From the NCBI GenBank assembly GCA_022559985.1, contig JAFJTR010000050.1, positions 124,001 through 188,000 of the forward strand: a stretch of 64,000 nucleotides of DNA, given 5' to 3'. This document shows, in pieces, positions 1-11,327 of the stretch (the stretch's first letter is position 1; the number at the start of each line of letters is the position of its first letter). A program made the position numbers and the translations under genes. This stretch comes from Parastagonospora avenae f. sp. tritici 18332-5 (taxonomy: Eukaryota > Ascomycota > Dothideomycetes > Pleosporales > Phaeosphaeriaceae). The notes under the pieces were generated by a model. The model searched no databases. It had not been told where the DNA came from and saw only the letters and a program-made list of their open reading frames with translations.

Positions 1-1335
1 CGAGCCACGCAGCTGTGAAGCCAGTCAAGAGCATATTGATAGTTCAACCCCCAGAGTGAGCTCACGGTGAGGTAGGCGCGTATTCAATAGCGACAGGATG
101 GTCAGACAGGCCGACTCTAAGTAGATACTTATGACATCCGCGTGATGACAGCATATGCCCAAGGTACCTGTAATGGCTGCATGCGGCAGGTCTTGACCTG
201 GGGTCTAGCGGCGGGCGTGGCTGCAGGACCTCGTTGATCACTGCATAGTGCGAAAGTAATCTTCCAGCCATCGTCCTGAAGTCGCGTTCGCCTGGGTCTC
301 CCCTAACTGCTTCGCTCGCCTCATTGGTGAATTTTAACCAATACCATGCTGAGCGCGAGCCTGGTTAGGGGCCAGGTTCGGAGAAGCCAGGGCACTTCAT
401 CGCGCATGATGTGGTCCGTCGCTCAACAACGTTGTGGATGCACCGAGCATGCGGGGCGTCAGATGAGCGCTGAGATGTGAGGGGGAGATCGGCACCTAGC
501 TCGCGAGCCGGCGGGAGGCCTGCTGGAAGTCCCCGCACATTCGGTGCAAGTTGTATCAGCGGACAATGTTTCAGCAGCCTCGTGAGGCGGAAATGCGCAT
601 CCGAGGTGCAGGGCGAAGAACCTATGGTGGCCTTTGAGATGTTGTGCTTGGGTATTGCAGATGCGTTGGCACGATCACGACGCGAACATGTGAGGAGCGG
701 TCAATGCCAGGGACAAGCTTGCGAAAGCCATTGAGAGTATTCTCTTAGCTGCGACGCGGAACAAACGAAGTTCTTGATGTGATATTGCGGTTGGTGTTCG
801 ACGGGTTCAAGGCCTTAGTTGCCAGACGTTAGGCATGGAGAAGTCGCGACGAAGACATGAAATCAACAACGACACGAGGTTTGACTCTGTTGCAAAATTG
901 CGATCTGACAGTTTTGATAGGGTATACCGCAGGAAAATTATCACTATTGCATGCACCGTCCATTACACAGCTCTTCCTTTGCCAAGCCGTCAAACATGAC
1001 ACGAAACACTCGCGTTCTGGTCATATAAACCTAAAGTCGCGCTTCCAGACAGCGCGACGGAACCACTTCATACCACTCTGTGTTGTCACCTTCCGAGATC
1101 CTTTGCCCTCGCTTTGTGCCTCAAGTTCCCATGAAAAGCGCCCACCTTCCTATTCCCGATGTCAACGTGACAACCGAGCCGCGTCCGCGGGATCCTATAG
1201 CAATGCTTGCTGCCCCGCGGTTATCGCTACACAGTGCTGAGGGTATCTAGCCTGGTGCGTTATGCAGATGGAATGCCTGATCCAGAGGGCCTCAGAGCCC
1301 CGCCCCCCGTGTTGGGCAAATCTACTCGCCGGCTT
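1..1335. other. Intergenic region, no supported gene
   Basis: I see no conserved coding sequence here. The only candidate is a 39-codon reading frame at 1131-1250 (+), beginning MKSAHLPIPDV. It is preceded by a TATA-like catataaac at about 1020 and a pyrimidine-rich leader. It has no recognisable family and could be a chance frame. The region ends at the 3' end of the reverse-strand pseudokinase gene. Confidence 0.5.
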
Positions 1336-3411
1336 TTAGGGCAGCGTGAGGAACGGCTTGCTCCAGGACTTGACCTTAGATGACGAAGTTGGTCTTGTGG
1401 GGCTCAGTGGTGGCTCCATCTGAGATGCGGAGAATCTCTTGGTCTTGGGAGAAATGGGGGAGGTCGGAGAGGTCGGTGGTATCGGTGCTTTCCTAGGGGA
1501 CTCGTATGATGTATTAATGAATGGCGGTGTAGGACCTTTCATCGTTCTTATCGAGTCGCCATCATCCTCCGAAATCTCCGAAAGCGGCGCGCGATCCGAA
1601 TACGAGCTGATGATCGAAGTCATTCCTGTGGCATCCGAAGCGGTAGACATACGAATCGTGTCCGCGTCCGAACTGTCGGAACTCATCGTTGACATCGTTC
1701 GCAGCGATGCGGCGCTTGAGGAAATACCATCTGAGGATGTCGCGATACCTATATCATATTTGTGTGCGCCGCAGTGGATGTCTGGTATCGCTGTCTCATT
1801 GAGTATGATGTCGAGCAGCTTGTCGCGAACATCGCGGGCTGCAGGCCGCAGGTCTGGCGCTTTGCTGAGCATACTGCGGACCAGATCTAGAATGGGAGGT
1901 ATGGCGCGAAAGGCATCGTCATCGTGCTCGAAAGACGCCTTCTCGAGGATATCTATCCATGTGTCAATTTTGTCCAGATTTGCATGGAAAGACGAGTCGG
2001 TGCGAGAGTTCTTTCCGCCGGTGTTGATCTTCTGCTTCGATGACCTATGCTTGACGAAATCGTGGGGTTTCTTCTTCAGCATGAAGGTGACGATCTCGAG
2101 GTAGACGCAGCCCAAGGAAAAAACGTCCGCTTTCTCAGTCTCGTGCACTCGCGATCGGGGCTTTGGCGTGGGTTGTGTCCGCTTAAATCCGAAGTTGAAG
2201 CCAGAAAAGTCGGCAGTAGGAGGTTTGGTAAGCTTTTGGCGTTGTGATGAACTGCTATTCGAAGATCCCGACGAACTCTTGCTGACAATGGAGGCATGTT
2301 TGGTACTGGGAACTACAGGGGCTGGCGCCGCTGCATTTGGATCGAAGCCTTGCGCCTGCATGTGAGTCTCCGGCGCGCTGTACACGTAGGCATCCATCGG
2401 ATCGGGTCGTTTGTCTTTTTGAAAAGTCTCGAGACTACCAATATCACTGAGCGCAATCGAGTTCCGCTCATCGATCAATATGTTCGAAGGCCGTATTGCA
2501 GAATGGGAGAATCCATTCTGGTGAATGGTGGCGACGGCATCAGCTAGACAATGTAGCCAGTTTAATATGAGCCATCTTCTGTCGGGCTTCTGTAGCTTTT
2601 GGTACTGTGTGGGGGTGCGGTGATCGATGAATGTCCGGAGCGTGTGCTGTCCTACAAAACTGGTTACGATGAAACCTGCCCCTTTTGCTGTGTATGATGC
2701 CCATATCGGAGCTATGTGTTCGTGTTCTACCATTCGTGCACTTTCAACATCCATCATAAAATTGGCCTCGAAGGCATCCGGAGCCTCGGCATTGCCTAAC
2801 GGGAATCGCCTCCGAACAAAAACCTCCGTTGGCCGTTTGGGAAGATGGACACGCGACCAGTTCTGGAGGCTAACTGCAGCTGGAAGATTTTGAACGTACT
2901 CCAGAGGAACTTCTTCGTTTGGCGCATAGTCGATGTGCACACCATCTTGCAACTCACGAAGCAGGAATGTGAATTGTGTATGGTAAAAGCGCGCATCTGC
3001 GTGATTGTCGCGACGATTCGAGAGCGAGAGCTGCTCGATATCATCCATCTGCAACGGCAGATCATCGTCGTCCCAGGATTTGTCGACAACCGCAAAGATA
3101 CTGTCTGCTTCGCCGATCTCGGCCAGCACTAAGAACAATCTTCGAGCCTTTTCCAGTATCCATTCGATGTATGTGTCGTCGCTCAGATCCCCAAAGCCCA
3201 CTGGGTTTGTCAATCGCTCTCTTTCTTGAGGCTGCAGCCGCGATGTTACGAAATCTTGGGTGACCTTTTCGTTGATCCTCTCTTCGGTCCACCATACTTG
3301 CTGGAGCGCCGCATGGGGCGTGACAAGTGAATGACCTGCATAGCCATATATCAGCGCATTCAGCGCAACCGTTTGATCGTTCACAACATTCGTCAGCGTC
3401 CTTGCGCTCAT
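1336..3411 (-). CDS. Predicted protein pseudokinase, 691 aa
   Basis: Single-exon gene read from the ATG at 3411 (an upstream in-frame GTG is not a credible fungal start). The N-terminal ~200 residues are helical and specific to fungi. A kinase-like domain follows: a loop HSAIRPSNILID at the catalytic-loop position, SDIGS at the DFG position, YSAPE at the APE position, and a C-lobe segment KADVFSLGCVYLEI. The catalytic Asp of HRD is replaced (HSA) and the loop Lys is Arg, so phosphotransfer is unlikely although the metal-binding Asp is kept. About 70 low-complexity Ser/Lys residues are inserted after the APE motif. The C-terminal ~150 residues are Ser/Thr/Pro-rich and probably disordered. A scaffold or allosteric signalling role is inferred. 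Partner and pathway are unknown. Confidence 0.85.
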   Translation of the reverse strand: MSARTLTNVVNDQTVALNALIYGYAGHSLVTPHAALQQVWWTEERINEKVTQDFVTSRLQPQERERLTNPVGFGDLSDDTYIEWILEKARRLFLVLAEIGEADSIFAVVDKSWDDDDLPLQMDDIEQLSLSNRRDNHADARFYHTQFTFLLRELQDGVHIDYAPNEEVPLEYVQNLPAAVSLQNWSRVHLPKRPTEVFVRRRFPLGNAEAPDAFEANFMMDVESARMVEHEHIAPIWASYTAKGAGFIVTSFVGQHTLRTFIDHRTPTQYQKLQKPDRRWLILNWLHCLADAVATIHQNGFSHSAIRPSNILIDERNSIALSDIGSLETFQKDKRPDPMDAYVYSAPETHMQAQGFDPNAAAPAPVVPSTKHASIVSKSSSGSSNSSSSQRQKLTKPPTADFSGFNFGFKRTQPTPKPRSRVHETEKADVFSLGCVYLEIVTFMLKKKPHDFVKHRSSKQKINTGGKNSRTDSSFHANLDKIDTWIDILEKASFEHDDDAFRAIPPILDLVRSMLSKAPDLRPAARDVRDKLLDIILNETAIPDIHCGAHKYDIGIATSSDGISSSAASLRTMSTMSSDSSDADTIRMSTASDATGMTSIISSYSDRAPLSEISEDDGDSIRTMKGPTPPFINTSYESPRKAPIPPTSPTSPISPKTKRFSASQMEPPLSPTRPTSSSKVKSWSKPFLTLP

Positions 3412-5401
3412 TGCCACGGAATTCGCTTGGCTTGAGTACGTCGCGGCGCAGAGCTAGTGCTATTTGTACTGATTCTGTGACGCGGGTAAAGCCGTGGCCG
3501 TAGTGGGGTGATGATCATATCTGATGGAGTAGAGTAAGGGAAACTGGAAAGACGCCGATTAAACTTCTTCCAGCTGATGAAGGTAAGACAGGACATTTAG
3601 GCGTCAGCGGGGCCAGAATCATCGGCCCTCAAAGGTCGTACCAATGATGATCCGCCCCATGGGACCCTTCTGCTTATAGCAAGCGGCATAGCAACGAATA
3701 CATGGCTTCCGGCTGGGCCGTCAATTCACCAATGACCGAGCGCCTGGCAATGCAATTCGCACAGCCCGCAGCGCGTTGGCGGAAGGCAAAGGAGGTCTTT
3801 GCGCCTCGAGGAAGCTCAGCGGCCCCGAGTGCGGCCAGCCATGTGGCATAGCGGCCAGCCCGAGCAAGGGTAGTGCTCGATAAGACAATGCGCGTGTGCG
3901 TTGGGGCTCATCAAGCGAATGAGGACCGCAGGGAGACGGATGCCAAAAGCCCTTGCCAACAGCGAGTGCGGAGGACCGTTCCTGGGGCGGGGCAGCGCGT
4001 TTAGTGCTGGCCAGCAGCCGGGAATTCTCTCTACATACGCACAAACAGCGGCTAAAGACGTGATATCAAGTCTGAGTTGCTGCCGGTAAGCGTGTTTGTT
4101 GCATGTTGAGATGGACAAATATTCTCCAAGTAGTTCCGGTCACTAGGATCGCCTGCGAGCAGCCATGCCAGCAGATATGCTGTTCCGTCTAGCCACAACG
4201 TCACGCTGACTCGGAATCGATGGAGCTTGCCAACGAACAGGTGGTAGGCATGCGTCTCCACATGGCATCATGCGATCTCATCTAGCGCCATCAAACAGCT
4301 GCGCTCGCTACCATTATTGAGGCATACGAGGCGTCGAACATTAGTGACAGGATCCACGCAGCCTCAGATAGGATGTCGCCGGGGCGGTTGACGGATGGCC
4401 ATAGCCGAGGCCGCACAAAGTACGCCGAACCCAATTCACAGGCCACCCCTCACGCCAAATGAAGCCAAATTGCGGCATAGCTGCAGCAACATGCATAAAC
4501 AATGGAGCCTGATAGCTGAGGCGCAGCTCAGTCTGCGGCACCGTGACTCGACTGGATTTGTCGATGCAGTCTGTGTTGGTAGTCCTGGGCGATTGCGGGA
4601 CAAGTCCAGGAGGGCGTGGCATCGTTCAGATGCTTTGATGCCCAACGATCAGGATGTGCCACTGAAATCGAACTCGAGCAATCAATCAGCAAGGATGTTT
4701 ACGGCGATGTCTGCGCCGACAGAGGTTCCAGTTGGGAGAAGATGTGCCGTCGGCGGTTGAGGTTGGGGCCACGAGGAGAGTGTCGATCGTGCACGGTCTT
4801 TCCCGAGAAACCTTTTTTACTCGTCAACTTACGGCTCCATCCCACGTAACCACCAGCTTGGGTCTTCTCGACACCTACTTCAACAGGCAGGTGTTTAGAC
4901 TTATCATGTGAATTTGCTATCATATTCATGCCGGGACCTCGAGATGGAGTGAAAGCGACTGGCCATGGAGCCTCAGCCCAGCCAAACCTCCTCACGTGAA
5001 CTGGGCCGCTGGTCACTCCTGCCCACCCCACAATACCAAAGCCTCGGATCGAGCTATTGTGAACCCTAACAATACGGCTTTACTAGTCTCTCCGACATTT
5101 TGACCATGTCATGATGTGCAAGGGTCTTCGAGGTAGGCCTCCAGTCTACAGAGCTCTGACACTACACCGCATCTTGCAACTAGCAGAGAATAGCGTATAT
5201 TCGGGCCGTACAATTGGCGGACTAACATGCAGGATATTTCAAGCGTCGACAATTTTATTTGCAAGTCGGCGATGACATTATGTCCTTATCAACGGCACTG
5301 TTTCTGCGAGAGCGAACATCTATTTCCCCGAATGCCTGTTCATCCGTCGGAAAATGCGATCTCATCGTCTCATTCCCAGACTATCAGGCTTCAAGAAGCG
5401 G
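3412..5401. other. Long intergenic region, no supported gene
   Basis: About 2 kb between the pseudokinase promoter and the 3' end of the BYS1-type gene. Several frames of 60-120 codons are open on both strands, but none has a family signature, plausible introns or a consistent start. I see no transposon ends or tandem repeats. Confidence 0.5.
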
Positions 5402-5905
5402 CTATCTTGCACCGTACACACTGAACCAAATGTTCTCGTCGTTCCGAGCACTCTTCACTTGACTTCCTCCAGGATGCGTACCCGCAGGCCATACGATCGG
5501 GGCGCCAGTAGTGCTCGTTACTTCAATGCGATTCCCAGCGAATGGAGCGCCAAACACGGAGCTTAAATCGTAATAAACTTGAGCGCCATCGATATTGTAT
5601 GAGAACACTTGCTGTGGCGCGCCATCGTAGAGACCGTTCGGTCGCTTCGTGATTTTGATAGCGATGCCTCCAGATCTCGGATCCCGGCGAAGTGGCTCCA
5701 GGTACAGACCGCCTAGGATTATGAGTCAAGAGCTAGATATACAACTTTGAGGACACCAACCTGATACAATGGTTTGCCGTTCGCCAACAACGTCACCGAC
5801 CGACCAAGCATATATAGTGCTTGTAGAGTTGTTGAGTACGATCGCGCTGCCATATGCGGAGACCGATGCCGCGAAGGCAAGGAAGGATGCAACGAAGATC
5901 TTCAT
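5402..5905 (-). CDS. Small secreted BYS1-domain protein, 151 aa
   Basis: Two exons on the reverse strand, complement(5402..5712, 5761..5905), with a 48-nt GT..AG intron. The start is the ATG of MKIFVASFLAFAASVSA, a clear signal peptide. The mature protein opens YGSAIVLNNSTSTIYAWSVG and continues with GGLYLEPLRRD, GGIAIKIT, QVFSYNIDGAQVYYDL and VFGAPFAG. This is the order of conserved blocks in the fungal BYS1 (Blastomyces yeast-phase specific)/thaumatin-like family. Members are small secreted proteins, often phase- or infection-induced, with no known enzymatic activity. The two exons join in frame across the conserved GG, which supports the intron. Function beyond secretion is not established. 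Confidence 0.85.
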
Positions 5906-6948
5906 AACGCGCTGCTTTTGTGGTGATGAACAGGTGTCGAGTGAAAGTTGAACAAGAGTGAATGAGCGGATGCTTGCTGCTCGAAGACTTGTCTTTAGCA
6001 CCTACACTGGACGTCGCACAACCTCTCTTATACCTCTCCTCCAGATCCTTCGCCTCACGATAATACTTCACATGCTCGCACGCTACCATGAGATCTAAGC
6101 CCAAAGGTTGCATCTATCCGGTCACAGCGCATGGCAGAAGAGAGAAACCAGGCTGTAGTCCGGCATGTCTTCCTATAGTCGGCTCAGGCACGACCTTCAC
6201 AATGCGAATGTAAGACCAACATTGGCCGGCAGATCGACAACTTGGCAATGCACAGGAAAACTCTCCGTTTCAGGCGATTTTCAATACTCCGATAGATTGC
6301 GAGCGGGTCGACGTCAATACATCCGACCTGTGAGGATAGATTGCTCGCTTACCGGTTAGTAACCGACGTTGTGGCTACGAACATCGTGTACGCTCAATCA
6401 AATAACGATAGCATTTGCAACTCCGTAGAGTAGAACGTAAGGCTGGCTGTTCGAGTATGGCGTATTGAATATGACGGCCACGATAATAGAGAAGCCGCTT
6501 CGGGACGACCCAAGGCTATCCGTTCGTTTCAGGACCATTCAAGGCTCTCCAATCGCTCCAGAAGCCACACGCCATTTGTCGACAAAAGCCTCAGCCCTCT
6601 TCCACATTGGAGCCTTGATACGTTCGCTTAGTACCGTACAACTCAGCAGATCACGAGTCTTGGTGTTCGTTGATTCCAATGATGCTATTCGATGACTTCA
6701 GACGCCTAGTGGCGCAAAAGAAGTACTGCGCCACGCACGATCGCTCATGTCCGAGTACATCTTACTCTGTCGCTGTGACGGCGGCAGCGGGCAGTGCAGG
6801 CAATTTGCTATCACGTGTAGCAACGAGGGGTAAATCCTGGTGTTGATGGAGGATGAGGATGTTTCTTTTTGTTTAAAAGCATCGCTCGAAGCAATGCGAG
6901 TCCTGAGATTACTATGATTCTGCGCGCAAGCTTCAGCTCTTGTATCGA
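5906..6948. other. Intergenic region, divergent promoters
   Basis: About 1 kb separating the BYS1-type gene (reverse) from the four-helix membrane protein gene (forward), so it carries both promoters. No conserved coding sequence or repeat is visible. Confidence 0.5.
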
Positions 6949-8939
6949 ATGTCTTCAATAATTACTGTCCAATCAGCCACGTCCTCTGCCCCAAGCCCGC
7001 CTTCCCCGCCATCCACCCCACCTCCTTCTCTTCAGATGCTGGGCGCACACCAGCTCACAACGTTTCAAAACAGCGGCCAGCATTCTACATCAAGCACAAG
7101 CTTTGCCGGCAGCTCCACCAACGCTACTAGTTACAGCACACACCCAAGCGTGACTAGCCCAACGAGCAAGTCTGCCGCCGTACCCCCGAGCAGTCCTCCA
7201 CCCGTGCTCTCTATCAATTCTACGCCGTCGAGCTCGAGCACCCCTCCTCCCATAGCCTCGGGCTCACACTCGAATTCCCACACACTGAATCCAACAACCG
7301 GACATGGCAGGAATGTATCGTCTTCGGGTTGGATCCACACAGCGGCCACTCCTTTCAAATGGCTTAGCACTGGTTTCAAGAGATTCCTGCGGTCATTCGG
7401 CAAGATCATGCTTGTTCTGACGTTGACAATCACCGCTGGCCTGACCTATCCCTCTTTCCGCGGGCTCAACTACCAGAAATGGACAAGCATGAAAGATTAT
7501 ATCGAATATTGCAAGGACGAGACGGTATGTCGCAGCTCCCCATGGCCCTGGAAGGTCCAAATTCACTCTGACATCTTTTTTAGACTCATCTTGCAGGGAA
7601 CGCACAAACGGCGTGCACCAAAGCCATCGAGGCTGGACTGCCTCCACCTCCGATAAAGATCAAGCGTGGCGTCACGACATCGATCCACTCATCGGCATTG
7701 GTCCCACGCGGTCTTCTAGCCAAACTAGAGTCAAAAGCGCTAGGTACTATACATGCATCGCAGTATAGTTCCTTCTTGGAAGACCTCTTCGACACGTCGT
7801 CACAACATCTTTTCATCACAGCGCTATTGTGGTTCGCAATCACAGTGTACACGCTCGCCCGGATCAAGGCGACATGCAAAAAGGTCCGACGGTTTTATCA
7901 GCACGGCTATCAAGGCAGCATAATACCTGTTATCCAATCCATATCGGTTACTGCCTTCATAGTCGTACTCATAGGTTCTGCTACGACCGAACATTACCAT
8001 TGGTTACAAGTCAAGGAAGCGGAGGCTAGATCAGCGTATCAAGGATACTGCAGTCGCCTGCAGGTAAGCTACATGTTATCTTGCTACATTTTACCAGCTG
8101 CTGACTCTGTACAGAAATCCGAACGGCCATCGACGTGCTCTGAGCAGTACTTTCCGCGTCCTGTGTCGCCATCCATCGCGGAGCCCAGATACACTGTCTT
8201 ACTCTGCTCGATATCATTCATCCTCTACGCGGCAACTTGTACAGTTTTACTGGCCATGGTCAGACATTGTCGCGCAGTGGCTCGCCAAACCGACCTTGAG
8301 TCAGCGTGGGAACTCAGTATGACGAGATCAGGGATCGCCACCTCAGGCACCGATGCTCGACATAAGCTGGAACTATCCCGAGATGTGCCTATCGCGGTCC
8401 CTTCAGCTGAAGGGAGCAAGTCGGGCAGTGATGTCGCTACCCATGGTAGTGAGATGTCACATGAGGGGAAAGAGTCCAGCCTGCATCATGAAGAAGTGCA
8501 AGATCAGCCCGCAAGAAGCCATGTCTTTGAGAACATTGAGATCGACAGCACACATTGGATAAGTGATGGAGAGTCGATCGATGCTGACTCGGAGACTGAG
8601 CGTTCAATACCGAAAGCCAACGAAGCATGGCCAAGACACCCATCCTCCGATGATGGTGAAGAGCCTCGAGTTGTGGACGCCGGTCCAGAATTTATTATCG
8701 GTTTCCAACGCTCCATCACGATAGATCACAATAAAAGCCGCCGCTCCCTCGCTAGCCCCACGATTTCCTCCCCACCACGCAGCTCACCTACCATTTCGCG
8801 AGGAACATCTCCGGCACGCAGGCGGGGATTAAGATTCATCGGGTCGTGGAGTGACGACCTGGAGGCAGAGGGTGCAGCCATGGACACTTTTTCCAGCTTA
8901 GATTTTATAGATTCTACTGGATCGTCACGAGAAGAATAG
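6949..8939 (+). CDS. Fungal multi-pass membrane protein, 626 aa
   Basis: Three exons, 6949..7524, 7584..8063 and 8115..8939, all joining in frame. The first ~130 residues are Ser/Pro/Thr-rich and disordered. Four hydrophobic segments follow: IMLVLTLTITAGLTYPSF, LFITALLWFAITVYTLA, IIPVIQSISVTAFIVVLIG and YTVLLCSISFILYAATCTVL. A long acidic, Ser-rich tail of about 220 residues follows. The second intron (51 nt, donor GTAAGC, branch CTGAC, acceptor ACAG) is a multiple of three without a stop, so its retention would add 17 residues without breaking the frame. The ATG at 6949 is preferred over an in-frame TTG nine bases upstream. No family is recognised. The topology suggests a membrane adaptor or sensor, but that is a guess. 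Confidence 0.75.
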
Positions 8940-9230
8940 TATCTCCCACTGCTGCCGATACTTTCCATCGTACCCGGCTTGTCCGAAAATTGGCCGTGCT
9001 GTGATCTATATTTAATTGTCTACCTTTGAGGAGGAGTAAATGTCGTTTTAATGAGAGGAGTCAGAATCTGTGTCAATACTATCTATCCGTGCACGAATGA
9101 GCTACGCAAAGCGAGCAGGGCATTTTACACGATGCCGACAACTCGGCTCTGCATGCACCACAACCTAGCCCAACTCAATCTCAAAACATGAGATCCGATA
9201 GTGTCCATTCGTCCTCCTAAAAACTAGTCT

Positions 9231-10766
9231 CTACTCCTCCTCACTCTCCTCACTACTATCCCCATCCGCCAACCCCGCCATCATCTCCTGATACAACGGA
9301 TCCTCCTCCTCCTCATCCTGTGGCGCCGGCGCCGCAACACTCGCCTTCCTCGCCGGCGGCCCAATATCCATCTCATCCACATCCACATCCCCATCTCCAT
9401 CCTGCTCCCCCTCATCAATCTCCAACTCGCCATCCCCATCATCATCCTCCTCCTCGCTCTCCAACTCGCCAAAGTCAATAACATTATCGTCTTCCGCTCG
9501 ATTGAAAGAGTGTGGATTCGGCGAGCCCTGCGCACTATTTGTCGCGCTGGCGAGCGATATGGGCCCATTCGAGGGCGAACGAAACCCGCCGCTGACGCCG
9601 AGGTTTTGTCCGTAGCCGAGAGATTTCAGCGCCCCGCCGCCATTGTTACGTGGGCGCGAGGAGCGCGCATCGGGCACTTCGATTTCCAGCACGCCGCCGT
9701 CCGAGTCTGAATCGCCGTCTGCATCTTCGTCGGATACGGGTTGGTAGCGCGGCGATGGGGAGCGCTGTGCTTGTCTTGGCGGGGAGGATATAGGCTCAGC
9801 TTCGCCCTCTGCGTCGGCGTCAGATTCGTCTGAGGAGTGTACGAGCTCTGCAGATTTGATCTTCGAAGCCGGCGGGCCAGGTGGTTTGGCTCTGGGTTTT
9901 GGCGCAGCGTCAGGCACGGGGCGTTCGGAGGCGCGGCGCTCGAGGTTGATGGAGGGTGGGGGTTGGGCTTTCTTGATGCCGGGTTTCTTCTTCATGAACA
10001 TGCCTGACTCTGCGGTCTTGCGCTTCTTGGGCACGGGCTCTGCGGGTTTGGGCTTTGCGGGGGCGGATTCTGGCGGTCTGCGGGCACCGAATTGGGGCGT
10101 GTTCATGGCGCTGCCTGTGCCGGCTCGATTGTCTGGTGATGACGCGTTGTAGTATTCGGACTCGTCACCGCGCTTCTCCTTCTCTTTGCTCAGGAAGTGG
10201 CGGAAGTCGTATGGGTTGCTTGCATCGGGGTCTCCAGACTCTTCGTCTCCGTCTGCCTGGCCAAACAGGTCGTCATCGCCCTCGTCCTGCTGCTGTTCAT
10301 CCTTGCTCTTCTTTGGATATATCTTGGCGTGTTCTGAGGATACATCTTTTTTGTTTCTGGTCGCAAGGTTGAAGGTATATGCGTCTGATAGCGGCTCGAG
10401 GGTGGCTTTCTGGGTTGTTGGGTCAAAGAGTAAGACGTATGACTTCTTGGTCGCGGCGCGATTACCAGTGAAGGTGAATACATCTTTTTTGCCTGAGCTG
10501 CTTTTGTCCTCGACTCGCAGGTTGTATTTGTTTGGAGCGGCGGATGTGAGGGTCGTAGTTCGGGATTCGGACGTCTGCGATGGCTTGTGGTTGTCTGCTG
10601 TTATCAGTCGTCTGAAGGCAGATGGGATGAAAACAATATATATACATTTGACGCTACTGTAGCTCCCTCGTGGAGCATCACCGTTCGCTATGCGGTCGCT
10701 GATGTGCAGACTGAAGTGTGCTTTTTTGTGAGGCTCGATGCGGCTCTCCGTCATGGGGGACGCCAT
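9231..10766 (-). CDS. RNA polymerase II elongation factor EAF-like protein
   Basis: The N-terminal ~120 residues carry the hallmarks of the ELL-associated factor domain: HISDRI, GDAPRGSYSSVK, DVFTFTGN, YVLLFDPTTQKATLEPL, AYTFNLATRNK. EAF proteins partner ELL to stimulate Pol II elongation in the nucleus. The remainder is Pro/Lys-rich then strongly acidic (runs of Glu/Asp to the C-terminus), typical of a transactivating tail. A 48-nt segment at 10598-10645 (donor GTATAT, acceptor AACAG) looks like an in-frame intron interrupting the EAF domain right after SSVK, giving complement(9231..10597, 10646..10766), 495 aa; retained, it gives 511 aa. With the intron removed, the YNFKP-like motif expected after SVK in many homologues is not visible, so the exact splice is uncertain. 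Confidence 0.85.
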   Translation of the reverse strand: MASPMTESRIEPHKKAHFSLHISDRIANGDAPRGSYSSVKCIYIVFIPSAFRRLITADNHKPSQTSESRTTTLTSAAPNKYNLRVEDKSSSGKKDVFTFTGNRAATKKSYVLLFDPTTQKATLEPLSDAYTFNLATRNKKDVSSEHAKIYPKKSKDEQQQDEGDDDLFGQADGDEESGDPDASNPYDFRHFLSKEKEKRGDESEYYNASSPDNRAGTGSAMNTPQFGARRPPESAPAKPKPAEPVPKKRKTAESGMFMKKKPGIKKAQPPPSINLERRASERPVPDAAPKPRAKPPGPPASKIKSAELVHSSDESDADAEGEAEPISSPPRQAQRSPSPRYQPVSDEDADGDSDSDGGVLEIEVPDARSSRPRNNGGGALKSLGYGQNLGVSGGFRSPSNGPISLASATNSAQGSPNPHSFNRAEDDNVIDFGELESEEEDDDGDGELEIDEGEQDGDGDVDVDEMDIGPPARKASVAAPAPQDEEEEDPLYQEMMAGLADGDSSEESEEE

Positions 10767-11327
10767 CGCGACTGCCGAGTGCGTTATGTCAAGTAGGGAA
10801 AGTGCGATGCACTACTTTGTGAAGCAAGGGGGAAGGTGCGAAAGGTCAGGGCAGTAGCGTCATAGGAGAGTGTTGGTCATGAAGTCGTGTTTGAGCGGGT
10901 GTGAAGAAGCGGCGCCGGTGCTGCGGTCGTGACACTCGACCTGAACCCTTCTGGAACCGCCAAGTCCGCGGCTCATCCCGCCGTCCTGCCGCCGTCTCCA
11001 CCCCGCGGCCCACCTCTCCATCTTCCTCCATCCCAGCACAGTCACGTCGCGCTTCTACTACATTCCTCACGCACAACGATGAATCGGACGGAACAATGTA
11101 TTCTAATTCTATGTGGCTCAGTAGCAGCAAAAAATAAATAACCCGATATGTGAAGGAGCCAAGTCGAGCGCTTGAAGAGACGGTGATAACACTCGAGGCA
11201 TGATGGATCAAGTCGAGCGCCTGAGGAAGTCGTAAGACCGGAGGCATGGACAACTTTGACATGATCCTACAGTACCAGCCTCAGATGTAATAATCTGCCC
11301 ACGACCGCGCCTGTCTCTTTGCCAGCC
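10767..11327. other. Intergenic region
   Basis: Promoter of the EAF-like gene and 3' flank of the next reverse-strand gene. No conserved coding sequence seen. Frames of up to 138 codons here lack family signatures. Confidence 0.45.

Noticed and set aside
741..830. Possible tRNA B-box (GGTTCAAGGCC at about 804)
   Set aside because: No A-box or cloverleaf arms can be drawn around it; no tRNA found elsewhere in the window.
1439..2104. 221-codon forward frame opposite the pseudokinase gene
   Set aside because: It is the complement of the Ser/Asp-rich tail of the reverse-strand gene; composition follows from the real gene and no family motif is present.
3721..4760. Several overlapping 60-120 codon frames on both strands
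   Set aside because: Neither strand gives a consistent frame, start, splice signal or recognisable domain; typical of open frames in GC-balanced intergenic DNA.
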